From: Rudanella lutea DSM 19387
GTDB taxonomy: Bacteria; Bacteroidota; Bacteroidia; Cytophagales; Spirosomataceae
Length of the DNA stretch: 64,000 bases
Direction of reading: 5' to 3'
NCBI RefSeq assembly: GCF_000383955.1
Contig: NZ_KB913013.1
Span: forward strand, 6,264,515-6,328,514
Part shown: one piece after another, positions 50,338-60,900 of the stretch
How positions within the stretch are numbered: position 1 is the first letter of the stretch
How the letters are laid out: every line of letters starts with the position of its first letter
The notes under the pieces: generated by a model
Database searches by the model: none
What the model saw: only the letters and a program-made list of their open reading frames with translations
Told to the model about the DNA's origin: nothing
Translations under genes and position numbers: made by a program

Positions 50338-52410
50338 TCAGAAAAACAACCCAACCACCACATCAATTAGCTTGATCCCCACAAACGGCACCACAACTCC
50401 ACCCAATCCGTACACGAGCAGGTTGCGCCGGAGCAAGGCACTCGCCCCAATGGGCTTGTAGGCCACCCCGTGCAGGGCCAATGGAATCAACAACGGGATA
50501 ATGAGCGCGTTGAACAGCACCGCCGACAGAATGGCCGACTCGGCCGAGTGCAACCGCATGATATTCAGGGCCTGTAAGCCCGGAATGGAGGTGATGAACA
50601 AAGCGGGTACAATGGCGAAATACTTGGCCACGTCGTTGGCAATGCTGAACGTAGTTAGTGTACCCCGCGTTATAAGCAACTGCTTTCCAATCTCCACCAC
50701 TTCAATAAGCTTGGTCGGGTCGTTGTCGAGGTCGACCATATTGCCAGCCTCCTTGGCGGCCTGCGTGCCTGAGTTCATGGCCACCCCCACATCAGCCTGC
50801 GCCAGGGCGGGGGCGTCGTTGGTACCGTCGCCCATCATGGCTACCAGTTTGCCATTTGCCTGCTCCTGCCGGATATAGTGCATTTTATCTTCGGGTTTGG
50901 CCTCGGCGATGTAGTCATCAACCCCCGCTTTTTCGGCAATAAAACGAGCCGTAAGCGGGTTATCGCCCGTGACCATTACGGTTTTAACCCCCATCTTACG
51001 GAGTCGCTCAAAACGCTCGGCGATCCCCGGCTTGATAATATCCTGAAGCTCGAGTACGCCCATCACCTGTTCATTTTCGGTCACTACGAGCGGAGTGCCT
51101 CCGTTAGCCGCAATCGACTTCGCCTGCTCATCCGTTGCCGCCGGAAACTCGTTTCCGGCCTGTTCGACCAACGAACGGATTGCGTCGAGCGCCCCCTTTC
51201 GTATCCGCTGGGTACCCAAATCGATCCCCGACGAGCGCGTCTGGGCCGTAAACTTGATGGGTTTTGCGCCCCGTGTGCTGAGCTGGGGCATTAACTCAGC
51301 ACCGAACTCCCCCGTGCGAGCCAGCTCAAGGATTGACTTCCCTTCAGGTGTTTCGTCGGCCAGCGAGCTGAGTGCACTCGCCCGTACCATATCGACAGGC
51401 AATACCCCCGGTGCCGGGTAGAAATGGGTGGCCCGGCGGTTGCCAATCGTGATTGTGCCCGTTTTGTCGAGCAGAAGGGTGTCAATATCGCCCGCAGTTT
51501 CTACCGCCCGCCCCGACTTGGCAATTACGTTGGCCCGCAGCGCACGGTCCATGCCTGCAATGCCAATGGCGGACAACAGCCCCCCAATGGTGGTGGGAAT
51601 GAGGCAAACAAACAGGGCAATCAGGGCCGCCACGGTCATGGGTGTATGGGCATATTCGGCAAAGGGTTTAAGGGTTACACAGACAATGATAAAAATGAGC
51701 GTAAACCCGGCCAGCAGAATCGTCAGGGCGATTTCGTTGGGCGTTTTCTGGCGCGATGCCCCTTCGACCAGCGCAATCATTTTATCCAGAAACGACTCAC
51801 CGGGCTGGGTAGTTACTTGAACGCGGATGTAGTCCGTCAGCACTTTGGTGCCGCCCGTCACGGACGACTTATCACCACCGGCTTCGCGGATGACCGGAGC
51901 CGATTCCCCCGTAATGGCCGACTCATCAATAGTAGCTAACCCCTCGATAATATCCCCGTCGGCCGGAATAATGTCGCCCGGTTCGCAGATAAACACATCC
52001 CCTTTCTGCAACCGTGCCGATGAAACAAGGGTATATTCATTCCCCGACGGGTTATTTCCTCGGCCTGCTACCACGATTTTAGCGGGTGTCTCCTGCCGGG
52101 TTTGCCGGAGTGATTCGGCCTGCGCTTTGCCCCGCGCTTCGGCGATGGCTTCGGCAAAATTGCCAAACAATACCGTCAGCAACAGAATCCCGCTAACCAG
52201 CGCGTTATAGATCAGTGAGCCCTGCGTACTATCGCCCGACAGAGCGATGTAGCCGGTTACGAGAAACATGATGAGCGTACCGATTTCGACGGTGAACATG
52301 ACCGGATTCTTAATCAGTGAAACCGGGTTTAATTTGACAAACGACTCCCGAATCGCTGAACGCAGCACGTGGTGCCGGAACAGGTTGGGAGCGGATTGAT
52401 TCTGAACCAT
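50338..52410 (-). CDS. kdpB: Potassium-transporting P-type ATPase subunit KdpB
   Basis: 690 residues from the ATG at 52410 (MVQNQSAPN); the frame extends to 52506 without a sensible N-terminus. The phosphorylation motif is [11 protein letters not shown] (Asp315). [25 protein letters not shown] and [20 protein letters not shown] are all intact. KdpB hydrolyses ATP to drive potassium import through KdpA. A 171-bp gap separates it from kdpA, long for this operon; no ORF or hairpin of note is in it. Confidence 0.97.
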   Translation of the reverse strand: MVQNQSAPNLFRHHVLRSAIRESFVKLNPVSLIKNPVMFTVEIGTLIMFLVTGYIALSGDSTQGSLIYNALVSGILLLTVLFGNFAEAIAEARGKAQAESLRQTRQETPAKIVVAGRGNNPSGNEYTLVSSARLQKGDVFICEPGDIIPADGDIIEGLATIDESAITGESAPVIREAGGDKSSVTGGTKVLTDYIRVQVTTQPGESFLDKMIALVEGASRQKTPNEIALTILLAGFTLIFIIVCVTLKPFAEYAHTPMTVAALIALFVCLIPTTIGGLLSAIGIAGMDRALRANVIAKSGRAVETAGDIDTLLLDKTGTITIGNRRATHFYPAPGVLPVDMVRASALSSLADETPEGKSILELARTGEFGAELMPQLSTRGAKPIKFTAQTRSSGIDLGTQRIRKGALDAIRSLVEQAGNEFPAATDEQAKSIAANGGTPLVVTENEQVMGVLELQDIIKPGIAERFERLRKMGVKTVMVTGDNPLTARFIAEKAGVDDYIAEAKPEDKMHYIRQEQANGKLVAMMGDGTNDAPALAQADVGVAMNSGTQAAKEAGNMVDLDNDPTKLIEVVEIGKQLLITRGTLTTFSIANDVAKYFAIVPALFITSIPGLQALNIMRLHSAESAILSAVLFNALIIPLLIPLALHGVAYKPIGASALLRRNLLVYGLGGVVVPFVGIKLIDVVVGLFF

Positions 52411-52581
52411 TTTGTTATTTTTGAAAAAACGGAAGCTATACAGACGTACAATATGAGTCTGGGTGCGTTCGCCTAACGAGCTACGGGTCTGGGCAAAACG
52501 GCCCACAAACGAGTAGGCATTCTCGGAAACGAAGACGATTTAGTGAGTGCTTTTTGTTTCTATCAGAAGCACCACGGCTAA

Positions 52582-54324
52582 CTACCTGGGCGTAAAGTAC
52601 TCCGCCAGCGGCCCCAGCACCAGAACCGGGAAAAACGACAGAGCGGTAATAATCAGAATAACGGCCAGGGTCATCAACCCAAACGTTGCCGTGTCGGTAG
52701 GTAATGTCCCCGAGGTTGCCGGTACGTATTTCTTGCTTGCCAGTAGCCCAGCCACTGTCAGCGGCCCGATAATCGGGATAAACCGACCCAGCAACAAGAC
52801 AAACCCCGTGGCCACATTCCAGAACAGTGTGTTGTCGGTCAGGCCTTCAAACCCGGACCCATTGTTGGCATTCGCAGAGGTAAATTCGTACAGCATCTGG
52901 GTAAAGCCGTGATAATGATCGGCATGGCTGGCATTCGACGCGTCGTGGACAGATACGAGCGGGCCAACTGCTTCGGGGTGCTGTACCACCAGCCAGGCAG
53001 CCAGCGCGGTACCGCCTTTGATCAACAGGGTGCTCAGCAACGCTACGAGCGAGGCAATTTTGATTTCGCGCGCTTCAACTTTCCGACCAAACAGTTCGGG
53101 GGTGCGGCCAACCATCAGACCGGCAATGAACACCGCAATGATGAGGTAGTAGAAGTAGTTCAGGAAACCAACACCACAACCGCCGTAAAACGCGTTGGTC
53201 ATCATACCCAGCAATTGGAAGGCACCCGATAAAGGCATGGATGAGTCGTGCATCGAATTAACCGAACCCGTCGAAATTGCCGTGGTTGCTATACTCCAGT
53301 ATGCCGACGATAACGGGCCGAATCGCACCTCTTTCCCCTCCATCGCGCCGGTCGGTTGCGCCAGGCCAAGGTTAGCCAGTGCCGGACTCCCGCTATACTC
53401 GGTCATCAGCGTCGGAATCACCAACAGCAAAAACCCGGTGGTCATCACCCCGAACACAACCCAGATAAAGCGTCGGCGGTTGGTCAAGTAGCCGAAAGCC
53501 AACAGGAGGGCAATAGGCAGCAGAACCTGCGCCATCAACACGACCATATTGGTGCCGTACGTGGGGTTTTCGAGTGGGTGCGCCGAGTTAGCGCCGAAGT
53601 ACCCACCCCCATTGGTACCGAGGTGTTTGATGGCAATGACAGCAGCTGCTGGCCCCCGCGAAACATGAACCGTGTCGCCCTCCATCGAGACAAACTGGCC
53701 TCGCCTGTCGAGGCTGGCAGGAACGCCATTCAGCGTCAGAAAAAAGGCAAGAATAAGCGAGCCGGGCAACACAATGCGGGTAATGGCCCGGGTGAAATAC
53801 ACATAAAAATTGCCTGATATCTCTGTGCGCTCAGGCCGGAATGCCCGCACCATGAGCAACAGAGCCGCGATGCCCGTGGCCGCCGACACAAACATCAGAA
53901 AGTTAATGACGCCCAACTGGGTCAGGTACGTCAGGCCTGTTTCACCCGCGTAGTGTTGCAGGTCGCAATTGACCATGAAACTGATTGCGGTGTTAAAGGC
54001 TAAATCGGGCGTCATGGCCGGATTCCCGTCGGGATTCAGGGGCAGTTTGTCCTGAAACAGCAGCATAAAAAACGCGTACACAAACCACAAAGCATTGATT
54101 GTGAGCAGGGCCACCAGGTTTTCTTTCCAGCTCATTTGCCGATCGGGGTCGATGTCGGCAAAACGAAAAATCAGTCGTTCAAGGGGAGCCATAAAGCCCA
54201 TTGCCGGGCGGGAATTTGGTTCGGGCTTTTCCCGAAAACAGGAAGCGATAAACCGCCCGAGCGGTACAGCCAGCAGTAGGGTCGCAAGGTAGGTGACCAC
54301 CACGCCGATTAGTTCGGTATTCAT
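52582..54324 (-). CDS. kdpA: Potassium-transporting ATPase subunit KdpA (channel)
   Basis: 580 residues. Four MPM-type repeats are visible; selectivity-filter regions include NCDLQHYAGETGLTYLTQLG, LGTNGGGYFGANSAHPLENP, GGCGVGFLNYFYYLI and ANANNGSGFEGLTDN. It is the potassium channel-like subunit. Length is slightly greater than the E. coli protein because of a longer loop (about 345-375, ANLGLAQPTGAMEGKEVRFG). The start follows KdpF by 36 bp. Confidence 0.97.
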   Translation of the reverse strand: MNTELIGVVVTYLATLLLAVPLGRFIASCFREKPEPNSRPAMGFMAPLERLIFRFADIDPDRQMSWKENLVALLTINALWFVYAFFMLLFQDKLPLNPDGNPAMTPDLAFNTAISFMVNCDLQHYAGETGLTYLTQLGVINFLMFVSAATGIAALLLMVRAFRPERTEISGNFYVYFTRAITRIVLPGSLILAFFLTLNGVPASLDRRGQFVSMEGDTVHVSRGPAAAVIAIKHLGTNGGGYFGANSAHPLENPTYGTNMVVLMAQVLLPIALLLAFGYLTNRRRFIWVVFGVMTTGFLLLVIPTLMTEYSGSPALANLGLAQPTGAMEGKEVRFGPLSSAYWSIATTAISTGSVNSMHDSSMPLSGAFQLLGMMTNAFYGGCGVGFLNYFYYLIIAVFIAGLMVGRTPELFGRKVEAREIKIASLVALLSTLLIKGGTALAAWLVVQHPEAVGPLVSVHDASNASHADHYHGFTQMLYEFTSANANNGSGFEGLTDNTLFWNVATGFVLLLGRFIPIIGPLTVAGLLASKKYVPATSGTLPTDTATFGLMTLAVILIITALSFFPVLVLGPLAEYFTPR

Positions 54325-54360
54325 ACTAAAGAAAGAAGTAGTTGGGGCAGACAGCCCGAT

Positions 54361-54441
54361 TCAGAAGCGTTCGGGGCGAAGGAGTACGTACAGCATGTAG
54401 GCGAACACCAGCAGCGCCAGAATAAACAGGGAGGTCAGCAT
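54361..54441 (-). CDS. kdpF: KdpF, 26-residue stabilising subunit
   Basis: Only 26 residues, too short for usual ORF calling. The minus-strand frame from the ATG at 54441 to a TGA at 54361 reads a single hydrophobic helix, FILALLVFAYMLYVLL, ending RPERF, the standard KdpF ending. It lies just before kdpA, its usual place. KdpF stabilises the KdpABC complex in the inner membrane. It starts 2 bp after the stop of another microprotein gene. Confidence 0.9.
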   Translation of the reverse strand: MLTSLFILALLVFAYMLYVLLRPERF

Positions 54442-54443
54442 GG

Positions 54444-54530
54444 TCAGATTTTTTCGAACCACTCGATGGCCTTGTAAAAAAGGGCGAAGCAAAGCAGCGC
54501 CGACACGAGCAAAAGCAAACAGGTAGCCAT
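54444..54530 (-). CDS. 28-residue membrane microprotein heading the kdp operon
   Basis: Minus-strand ATG at 54530 to TGA at 54444. The first 18 residues are a hydrophobic helix (CLLLLVSALLCFALF) and the end is the amphipathic, charged YKAIEWFEKI. It is not KdpF, which follows 2 bp later. I believe similar small proteins ending in a related FxKSIxxFEKI pattern precede kdpF in other Bacteroidota, but this is recollection and unverified. A single-span accessory subunit of the pump is the likely role. It is first in the operon, about 70 bp after a sigma-54-like promoter. Confidence 0.65.
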   Translation of the reverse strand: MATCLLLLVSALLCFALFYKAIEWFEKI

Positions 54531-54610
54531 AGCGTGTTTCAGATTGGTTGGTTATGCCAGTTCAGAGGCCAACAAGCGTTCCATTTTGCTCCACGCCAAA
54601 CTAAAAAAAC

Positions 54611-54626
54611 AGCAACCTCCTGACCC
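54611..54626 (-). promoter_or_regulatory. Sigma-54-like promoter of the kdp operon
   Basis: On the minus strand the site reads GGGTCAGGAGGTTGCT: a GG at -25/-24 and GC at -13/-12 with the exact 10-nt spacing, and TTGCT matches the -12 box. The -24 box (GGGTCA) matches TGGCAC only partly. It is 80 bp upstream of the first kdp ORF. The regulator encoded upstream is sigma-54-dependent, which strengthens the call. Confidence 0.45.
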
Positions 54627-54636
54627 ACAACACAAT

Positions 54637-54665
54637 AAAACCCGCCTTCATTGCCAGAAGACGGG
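54637..54665 (-). terminator. Terminator of the NtrC-type regulator gene
   Basis: Minus-strand stem CCCGTCTTC / GAAGGCGGG (54657-54665 and 54641-54649; one G-T pair) with a 7-nt loop is followed by TTTTATT. It isolates the regulator gene from the kdp operon. Confidence 0.75.
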
Positions 54666-54683
54666 CCCAAAGCCGGTTATTTC

Positions 54684-54717
54684 TTTCATTTTGAAAACGC
54701 ATTTTTTCAAAATGAAA
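54684..54717. promoter_or_regulatory. 14-bp-arm palindrome, candidate enhancer site for the NtrC-type regulator
   Basis: TTTCATTTTGAAAA (54684-54697) and TTTTCAAAATGAAA (54704-54717) are perfect inverted arms around CGCATT. It lies about 60-105 bp upstream of the sigma-54-like promoter, the usual distance for an enhancer-binding protein. The stem is AT-rich with no paired T-run terminator logic, and a separate GC-rich terminator is present. Confidence 0.5.
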
Positions 54718-54740
54718 AAAGCAGTTCTGCCAAGCCGCCC

Positions 54741-56093
54741 TTACTCAATACCGTATTCGTCGATTTTGCGGTACAGCGTCGTAAGGCCAATACCCAGCAA
54801 ACGGGCGGCCTCCGGTTTGTGTCCCGCTGTTTGGCGCAGCACCCGCCGGATATGATTCTTCTCCACGGTGGAAAGCCGGAGAGCTGTCTCGTCTGACGCG
54901 GTTGCTCCCATAGCGGTTTCGAACGGCAACAAATCGGGAGTCAGCACCACCGAGCCATCCGGCTGAGGATCAGACAGGATCACGGCCCGTTCAATGACAT
55001 TCTTCAACTCGCGGATATTGCCTCGCCAGGTGTGGGTTTGCAGTTGTCGACCAAAACCCGGATCGATACGGAGGTTGCGCCGACCCATTTTAGCGCCAAT
55101 CTGTCGGGCAAACTGTTCAGCCAGCAGCACCACATCATCGGGTCGTTCGCGGAGGGGCGGCAACGGAATGGTAAACACCGACAAACGATAGTACAGATCG
55201 AGTCGAAACGTACCGGCTTCCGCTTCGGTCTGCAAGCCTCGGTTGGTGGCGGCAATCACCCGAACATCGGTTTTGGTCGGTTTGGTATCGCCCACGCGCA
55301 GATACTCGCGGGTTTCGAGTACACGCAGGAGCTTCGTTTGCAAGTCAAGAGGTAGCTCTCCAATTTCATCCAGAAACAGAGTTCCTTTGTCGGCTTCGGC
55401 GAAAAGGCCTTTCTGATCGCGCATGGCCCCGGTAAAAGCGCCCGCCCGGTGGCCAAACAGCTCACTCTCCAGAATGTCTTTGCCAAGCGCCCCGCAGTTG
55501 ACAGCCACAAACGGCCCCGTGCTCCGGGCGCTACCGTAGTGTATGGCCTGCGCAAATACCTCTTTACCCGTGCCGGTTTCGCCCGTAAGCAGTACGGTAG
55601 CATCCGTCACGGCCACTTTACGGGCAAGGTCTACAGCCTGCCGGATAGCGGTCGATTCGCCGATGATGGTGCCAAAACCGTGGGTGCGATTCATGCGCTG
55701 CTCAAGTGCCTGGATCCGAAATTGCAGGTTGGCCTTGTCGACAGCCCGACTCAGCAGGGGTAAAATCCGGTCGTTATCGTCGCCCTTGGTGATATAGTCG
55801 AAGGCCCCGTTTTTTATGGCCGTAACGCCATCGGCAATGGTACCGTAGGCGGTGAGCAAAATGATTTCGGTGGCTGGATACAGCTCTTTGAGTTGCGCCG
55901 TCAGGTCGATACCACTTTTATCGGGCAGCTTTACGTCACAAATTACCACCTGCACCGATTCTCGTTCGAGGATTTTCAGGCCGGTTCGGGCGTCGTCGGC
56001 TTCGAGCACAAGGTAGCCTTCCAGTTGAAGCATCCGGGCCAGCAGTGTCCGCAGGCGGGGTTCGTCGTCGATGATGAGGATGGTAGCAGACAA
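54741..56093 (-). CDS. NtrC-family sigma-54-dependent response regulator
   Basis: 450 residues. The start is a TTG at 56093: no ATG precedes the receiver, which begins ATILIIDDEPRLRTLL, and the upstream codons are AT-rich and unlike protein. Receiver Asp53 is in VVICDVKLP. The AAA+ domain has Walker A TGETGTGKEVFAQA, the sigma-54 contact GAFTGA, and Walker B GTLFLDEIGELP. The C-terminal Fis-type helix-turn-helix is PEAARLLGIGLTTLYRKIDE. It activates sigma-54 promoters. Adjacent kdp genes, a split KdpD and a missing KdpE suggest it is the kdp regulator. Confidence 0.93.
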   Translation of the reverse strand: MSATILIIDDEPRLRTLLARMLQLEGYLVLEADDARTGLKILERESVQVVICDVKLPDKSGIDLTAQLKELYPATEIILLTAYGTIADGVTAIKNGAFDYITKGDDNDRILPLLSRAVDKANLQFRIQALEQRMNRTHGFGTIIGESTAIRQAVDLARKVAVTDATVLLTGETGTGKEVFAQAIHYGSARSTGPFVAVNCGALGKDILESELFGHRAGAFTGAMRDQKGLFAEADKGTLFLDEIGELPLDLQTKLLRVLETREYLRVGDTKPTKTDVRVIAATNRGLQTEAEAGTFRLDLYYRLSVFTIPLPPLRERPDDVVLLAEQFARQIGAKMGRRNLRIDPGFGRQLQTHTWRGNIRELKNVIERAVILSDPQPDGSVVLTPDLLPFETAMGATASDETALRLSTVEKNHIRRVLRQTAGHKPEAARLLGIGLTTLYRKIDEYGIE

Positions 56094-56346
56094 AATAAAC
56101 TCGATTCGGGCTAACGCTGGGTAGCGGGTAATATTTGCCGGGGCAAGCTACTCAAAAAAACAAACGGAGACCCTACCATTCCGGAAGGGTTTAAGCCAAT
56201 TCAACCGACCGGTTGGTAACCCTCCTCCGATCGAAACCCGAAAGGTTTGGCATTGGTCTACTCACACCCATACTTACTCACCAGAATGCAGACTTACTAA
56301 AAATGTGTATTATTGACTCACAGACAACCATTTGCCCCATCCAGCC

Positions 56347-57612
56347 ATGCTACGCATTCATCTTCTACTGGCAGTTGCCTTGTATTATTCGTCGTCCGGG
56401 TTCGCGCAGAGCTTCAAAATTCAGCTTACCAAAGCCACGCTCGCAGCCAAACAAGACCCGTTTGTGGTGTATCAGGTTCAATTTAAGGTAGTGAGTGGCA
56501 CCGTTCAAAACCGGTCTGAATTTAGCCTTGTTCGCAACGGGGCTCTAAAAGGCTACGCGCAGCTCGAACTCGCCGAACCCCTGTCGGCGGGGCAGTCGAC
56601 CCGATACGACGAGGTCTTGTATGTGTTGGGGGATGGCGTATCGGCCGGGCAAACGCTCGGCTCGCATGATTTGGCAAACCCAACCGTGCCCGCTAACCGA
56701 ACGTTTTCGTTTAAAACCACCACAGCTTTTCTGGGCGATGGGGCCAATGAATATTTCACAACCATCAGCAACCCAAAGGGGACACTGAAAATAGGTGACC
56801 TGCTGGAATATCAGAACTTCAAAGGGCAGCGCGGTCAGGGTAAGATTAAGGAGATTGTGGTTGCCCAGAAGCTACGCCCTACAGTACTTATGGACGGCCT
56901 ACCCGCCAATACGCCGGTTAGCCTGGCGATCGTGGCCAACCAGGCAACTGATTTCTCCGACGCTACGGTTACCTCGGCTGGTGGATTAGGTGCCGCCCCC
57001 GCAACCGCCAATACGGGCACTACGCCAACCGTGACGGGCAAGACCCAAACGATACCGGTCAATGCTATTCTGCAAAACGACGAGATCAGGATAACAGTGC
57101 ACAACCTGACCAAGTTTAACCCCGACCCGGCTACCCGGCAATATGACCTTATCAAAGTGGATTACTCGCTCGATTATTACGTGGTGGACGCGACGTTCGA
57201 AAACATCTCGTCGCACCCTGTTGACGCGGGTGAGTACCTCTTACGGCTCAATTTCTTTTCGGCCGACGGCAAAAGTGCCGACGAGTTTCTGCGGCTTTTC
57301 AAAAAGCAAAACGGATCGGCCAATGACGCCCAAACGCAAGCCGACGCCTTTGATCAGCTTGGCCTCGGTGGCACGAGCAAAATCAGGGTTGCCCCGGTTT
57401 TGGTGAAGTATCAGACCATGATTCCTGATTACGAGAAAACCCACAAACCCGTGGTGGACGCACTGAATGGCACCATGAAGCCGGGTCAGAAACTTCACAG
57501 CATTGTGGCAACCATGATGGGCGTACCACCGACGTACAGAATGGAAGGAATCGGCACATGGAAGGGTACGGTGTTGAACAAAAAGAATCTCCTTTTCGCA
57601 CCAATCAAATGA
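56347..57612 (+). CDS. Secreted protein with a possible EF-Tu domain-2-like barrel
   Basis: 421 residues from the ATG at 56347 (MLRIHLLLAVALYYSSSGFAQ, a signal peptide); the frame begins at a TTG without an export signal. Residues about 150-205 (GTLKIGDLLEYQNF, GQGKIKEIVV, MDGLPANTPVSLAIVA) have the GD...V...G pattern of EF-Tu domain 2. Flanking halves are beta-rich: an N-terminal region (20-145) and a C-terminal region (about 240-420) with DEIRITVHNLTKF and AGEYLLRLNFFSADGKSADE, resembling Bacteroidota surface-domain folds. A Thr/Ala linker (about 215-235) separates them. Function unknown. A strong terminator follows the stop. Confidence 0.8.
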   Translation: MLRIHLLLAVALYYSSSGFAQSFKIQLTKATLAAKQDPFVVYQVQFKVVSGTVQNRSEFSLVRNGALKGYAQLELAEPLSAGQSTRYDEVLYVLGDGVSAGQTLGSHDLANPTVPANRTFSFKTTTAFLGDGANEYFTTISNPKGTLKIGDLLEYQNFKGQRGQGKIKEIVVAQKLRPTVLMDGLPANTPVSLAIVANQATDFSDATVTSAGGLGAAPATANTGTTPTVTGKTQTIPVNAILQNDEIRITVHNLTKFNPDPATRQYDLIKVDYSLDYYVVDATFENISSHPVDAGEYLLRLNFFSADGKSADEFLRLFKKQNGSANDAQTQADAFDQLGLGGTSKIRVAPVLVKYQTMIPDYEKTHKPVVDALNGTMKPGQKLHSIVATMMGVPPTYRMEGIGTWKGTVLNKKNLLFAPIK

Positions 57613-57947
57613 CGTGTACACCTAACGGTTAGTGGCTTTGAACCCACCTGCCCTCTTCGTTTACTCCGCGCGACCCGGATTTGATCCGGGTCGCGTTTTT
57701 TTATGAATAAAGGGCTTCATCATGGACATAACGGCCTTTTTAGGCGAAAATGTAACATACGTGTTAATCCATGAAACGTGTGTGTTAGCGCACCAGAGGT
57801 CCAGGGCCGTACTTGCGGGCACAAACCAACCTACTCAAACCAGTTGTCTTACGAGTCCTCCTCCCTCATGGCCGGGCAGCTCCCGTTGCTCCGCCGTCTT
57901 ACTCTTTTTCTAAACCCCAAGTGTATGAACCCTTTAATCCAACGCGT
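57613..57947. other. Gene-free gap before the adhesin
   Basis: The left part holds the terminator at 57669-57702. In the following 245 bp I see no convincing ORF, repeat or promoter. It should carry the adhesin promoter. Confidence 0.6.
57669..57702 (+). terminator. Rho-independent terminator after the secreted protein
   Basis: A perfect 12-bp stem, CGCGACCCGGAT (57669-57680) and ATCCGGGTCGCG (57684-57695), with a TTG loop is followed by TTTTTTT. Confidence 0.93.
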
Positions 57948-60900
57948 ATGAAACCGAACCTTTACCTCTTACTTTTTTTGCTGACCCTTGGCGTGTCTCT
58001 TGACGGCTTCGCTGTGGACAGACGGTGGACAGGAGCTACGAGTAACAACTGGGCAACGGCTTCAAACTGGGATCCTGTAGGGGCACCATCAATTTCAGAG
58101 CGAGCCTATATCTATCAATCTCCCAACAACCCTGTAATCTACAGCGGAACTAACGCAAAAGGACTTATTGCCATTGTCAGTGGTAATGGAGTAACCCTCA
58201 CAATTAATAGTGGAGGTATTTATACTGGACAAATTGCCTTAGAAGATAATGGCCAAGTAACCAATAATGGAACCATTAATTTTCAAGCAGAGGGTGGAGG
58301 AGTTCTTGATGGAAATGGATTAACATACAACGGAAATGTTTACGCAGGGAGATTCATCAATAATGGAACAATTACATTTAACGTTCTCTACCTTTGCATT
58401 TATATTTACTCAACCACTGGAGGGGAACTAACGAATAACTCAACAGGTATCATCAACATAGTTGGTTGCGATTCCTTTGCGTATGATGGTGGCCCACTAA
58501 CCTTTTCCAACAGCGGAACAATAACCTACAGCCAACCGAGTTTTGACTTTGGTATATACGGTACTTCAAACCTTACATTTACCAACAATGCCTGTGGCAA
58601 AGTCTCGGTCTCTAATAACTTTGCTCATTACAGCGGAAGTATAAACAACTTAGGGCTTATACAAATAAACGGTACACTGACCCGCCCGGGAGGTACGTTT
58701 ACTAATTCGAGTGGTGGCGTGTTGAATTACGGGTCGTTATCAGGCACCATAACGAATAATAATGGGTCGGTAATCGTTAATGAAAACCCGACCAACAGCA
58801 CCATTTTTACCTATCAGGGTACGTTTACAGGCACTGTCAACGGAATTTTCACCAATTCGGCGGCTACTACGTCGGCCGGTACGTTCACGGCACCCAATAC
58901 CTTTTCGCCTTCAGGGCTTCCAACGGGATCACAAACGCTGTATGCCAAAATTACCCCATCGGGTGGCGCCTGTAATTACGTAGTTCCATTCAGCTACACC
59001 TACAATCTACCGCCAGTTATTACACAAGATCCGGTTAACCGTTCTATTTGTACTGGGTTAGGCACGACGTTTACCATTGCAGCCAGCAATGCTACCTCGT
59101 ATCAATGGCAGGTAAACACAGGATCTGGCTTCGTCAACGTGACTAACAACTCCACGTATTCGGGAGCAACCGGCACTACGTTAACGATTAGTAATGTCAG
59201 CGCATTAAATGGATATCAATACCGTTGCATAGCAACTGGACTCGGTGGCACGGATACATCAACTTCAGCAACATTAACCGTCAACCCATTACCTACGGCC
59301 AGCATCTCCGCGTCAAACACCGAGATTACCTGTACCGTCCCTACAATCACTCTTACTGCTTCAGGCGGGGGTACCTACCGCTGGGATAACAACACGACCA
59401 GCGCGACCCGCACAGTCAATGCGGCCGGCACTTACTCGGTAACGGTCACTAGTGCTAACGGTTGTACGGCTGTGGATTCGCAAGTGATTACTCAGAATAA
59501 CACCGCCCCCTCAGCTAATATCTCGGCACCTGCGACCGAAATTACCTGTACGGTGCCAAGTATCCTCTTGACCGCAACCGGTGGAGGCACTTATCGTTGG
59601 GATAACAACACCACCGCAGCAACCCGTACGGTTAATGCCGCTGGCACTTACTCGGTAACGGTCACTAGTGCCAACGGATGTACGGCTGTGGATTCGCAAG
59701 TGATTACTCAGAATAACACTCCGCCTACGGCTAACATCACGACAGCCAGCACGGAGATTACCTGTGCGAACCCCACCATCAACCTGACAGCCACCGGTGG
59801 CGGCACCTACCGTTGGGACAATAACACGACCAGCGCGACCCGCACCGTCAATGCAGCCAGCACTTATTCGGTCACCGTTACCTCGGCTAACGGTTGTACG
59901 GCGGTAGACACCCAGGTGATTACCCAAAACACCACTCCGCCCACGGCCAACATCACGACAGCCAGCACGGAGATTACCTGTGCGAACCCCACCATCAACC
60001 TGACAGCCACCGGTGGCGGCACCTACCGCTGGGACAATAACACCACCAGCGCAACCCGCTCGGTCAACGCAGCCAGCACCTATTCGGTCACGGTTACGAG
60101 TGCCAATGGTTGTACGGCAGTGGATACTCAGGTGATTACCAGCAACACCACGGCTCCATCCGCAAACATCTCAGCCGCGGTCACCGAGGTTAGCTGTACG
60201 GTCCCTACAATCACCCTCACTGCCTCGGGCGGGGGTACCTACCGCTGGGACAATAACACGACTAGCGCGACCCGCACGGTTAACGCGGCCGGGACTTATT
60301 CGGTGACCGTGACTAGTGCCAATGGCTGTACGGCTGTGGATTCGCAAGTGATTACTCAGAATAACACTCCGCCTACGGCCAACATCACGACAGCCAGCAC
60401 GGAGATTACCTGTGCAAACCCCACCATCACCCTCACTGCATCAGGCGGAGGCACATACCGCTGGGACAATAACACGACTAGCGCGACCCGCTCGGTCAAC
60501 GCGGCAGGCACTTACTCGGTAACAGTCACGGCAGCCAACGGCTGTACTGCGGTGGATACACAAGTGATTACGCAGAATAACACCGCCCCGGCAGCCAATA
60601 TCTCGGCGCCTGCGACCGAAATTACCTGTACGGTGCCAAGCATCCTTCTAACCGCAACCGGCGGGGGCACTTATCGTTGGGATAATAACACCACCGCAGC
60701 AACCCGCTCGGTCAACGCGGCAGGCACCTACTCGGTAACGGTCACTAGTGCCAACGGTTGCACAGCTGTGGATACCCAAGTGATTACTCAGAATAACACC
60801 GCCCCCTCGGCTACCATTCTCACACCGACCAGTACAACCCTGACCTGTACGACCACGTCGCTCGCCCTGACCGCAACCGGTGGCGGCACCTACCGCTGGG

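Noticed and set aside
52411..52581. 171-bp gap between kdpA and kdpB searched for another microprotein
   Set aside because: No ORF with a start, hydrophobic helix or ribosome site was convincing.
57722..57913. 63-codon plus-strand ORF before the adhesin
   Set aside because: Low-complexity, no signal or motif, and no link to the neighbouring genes.
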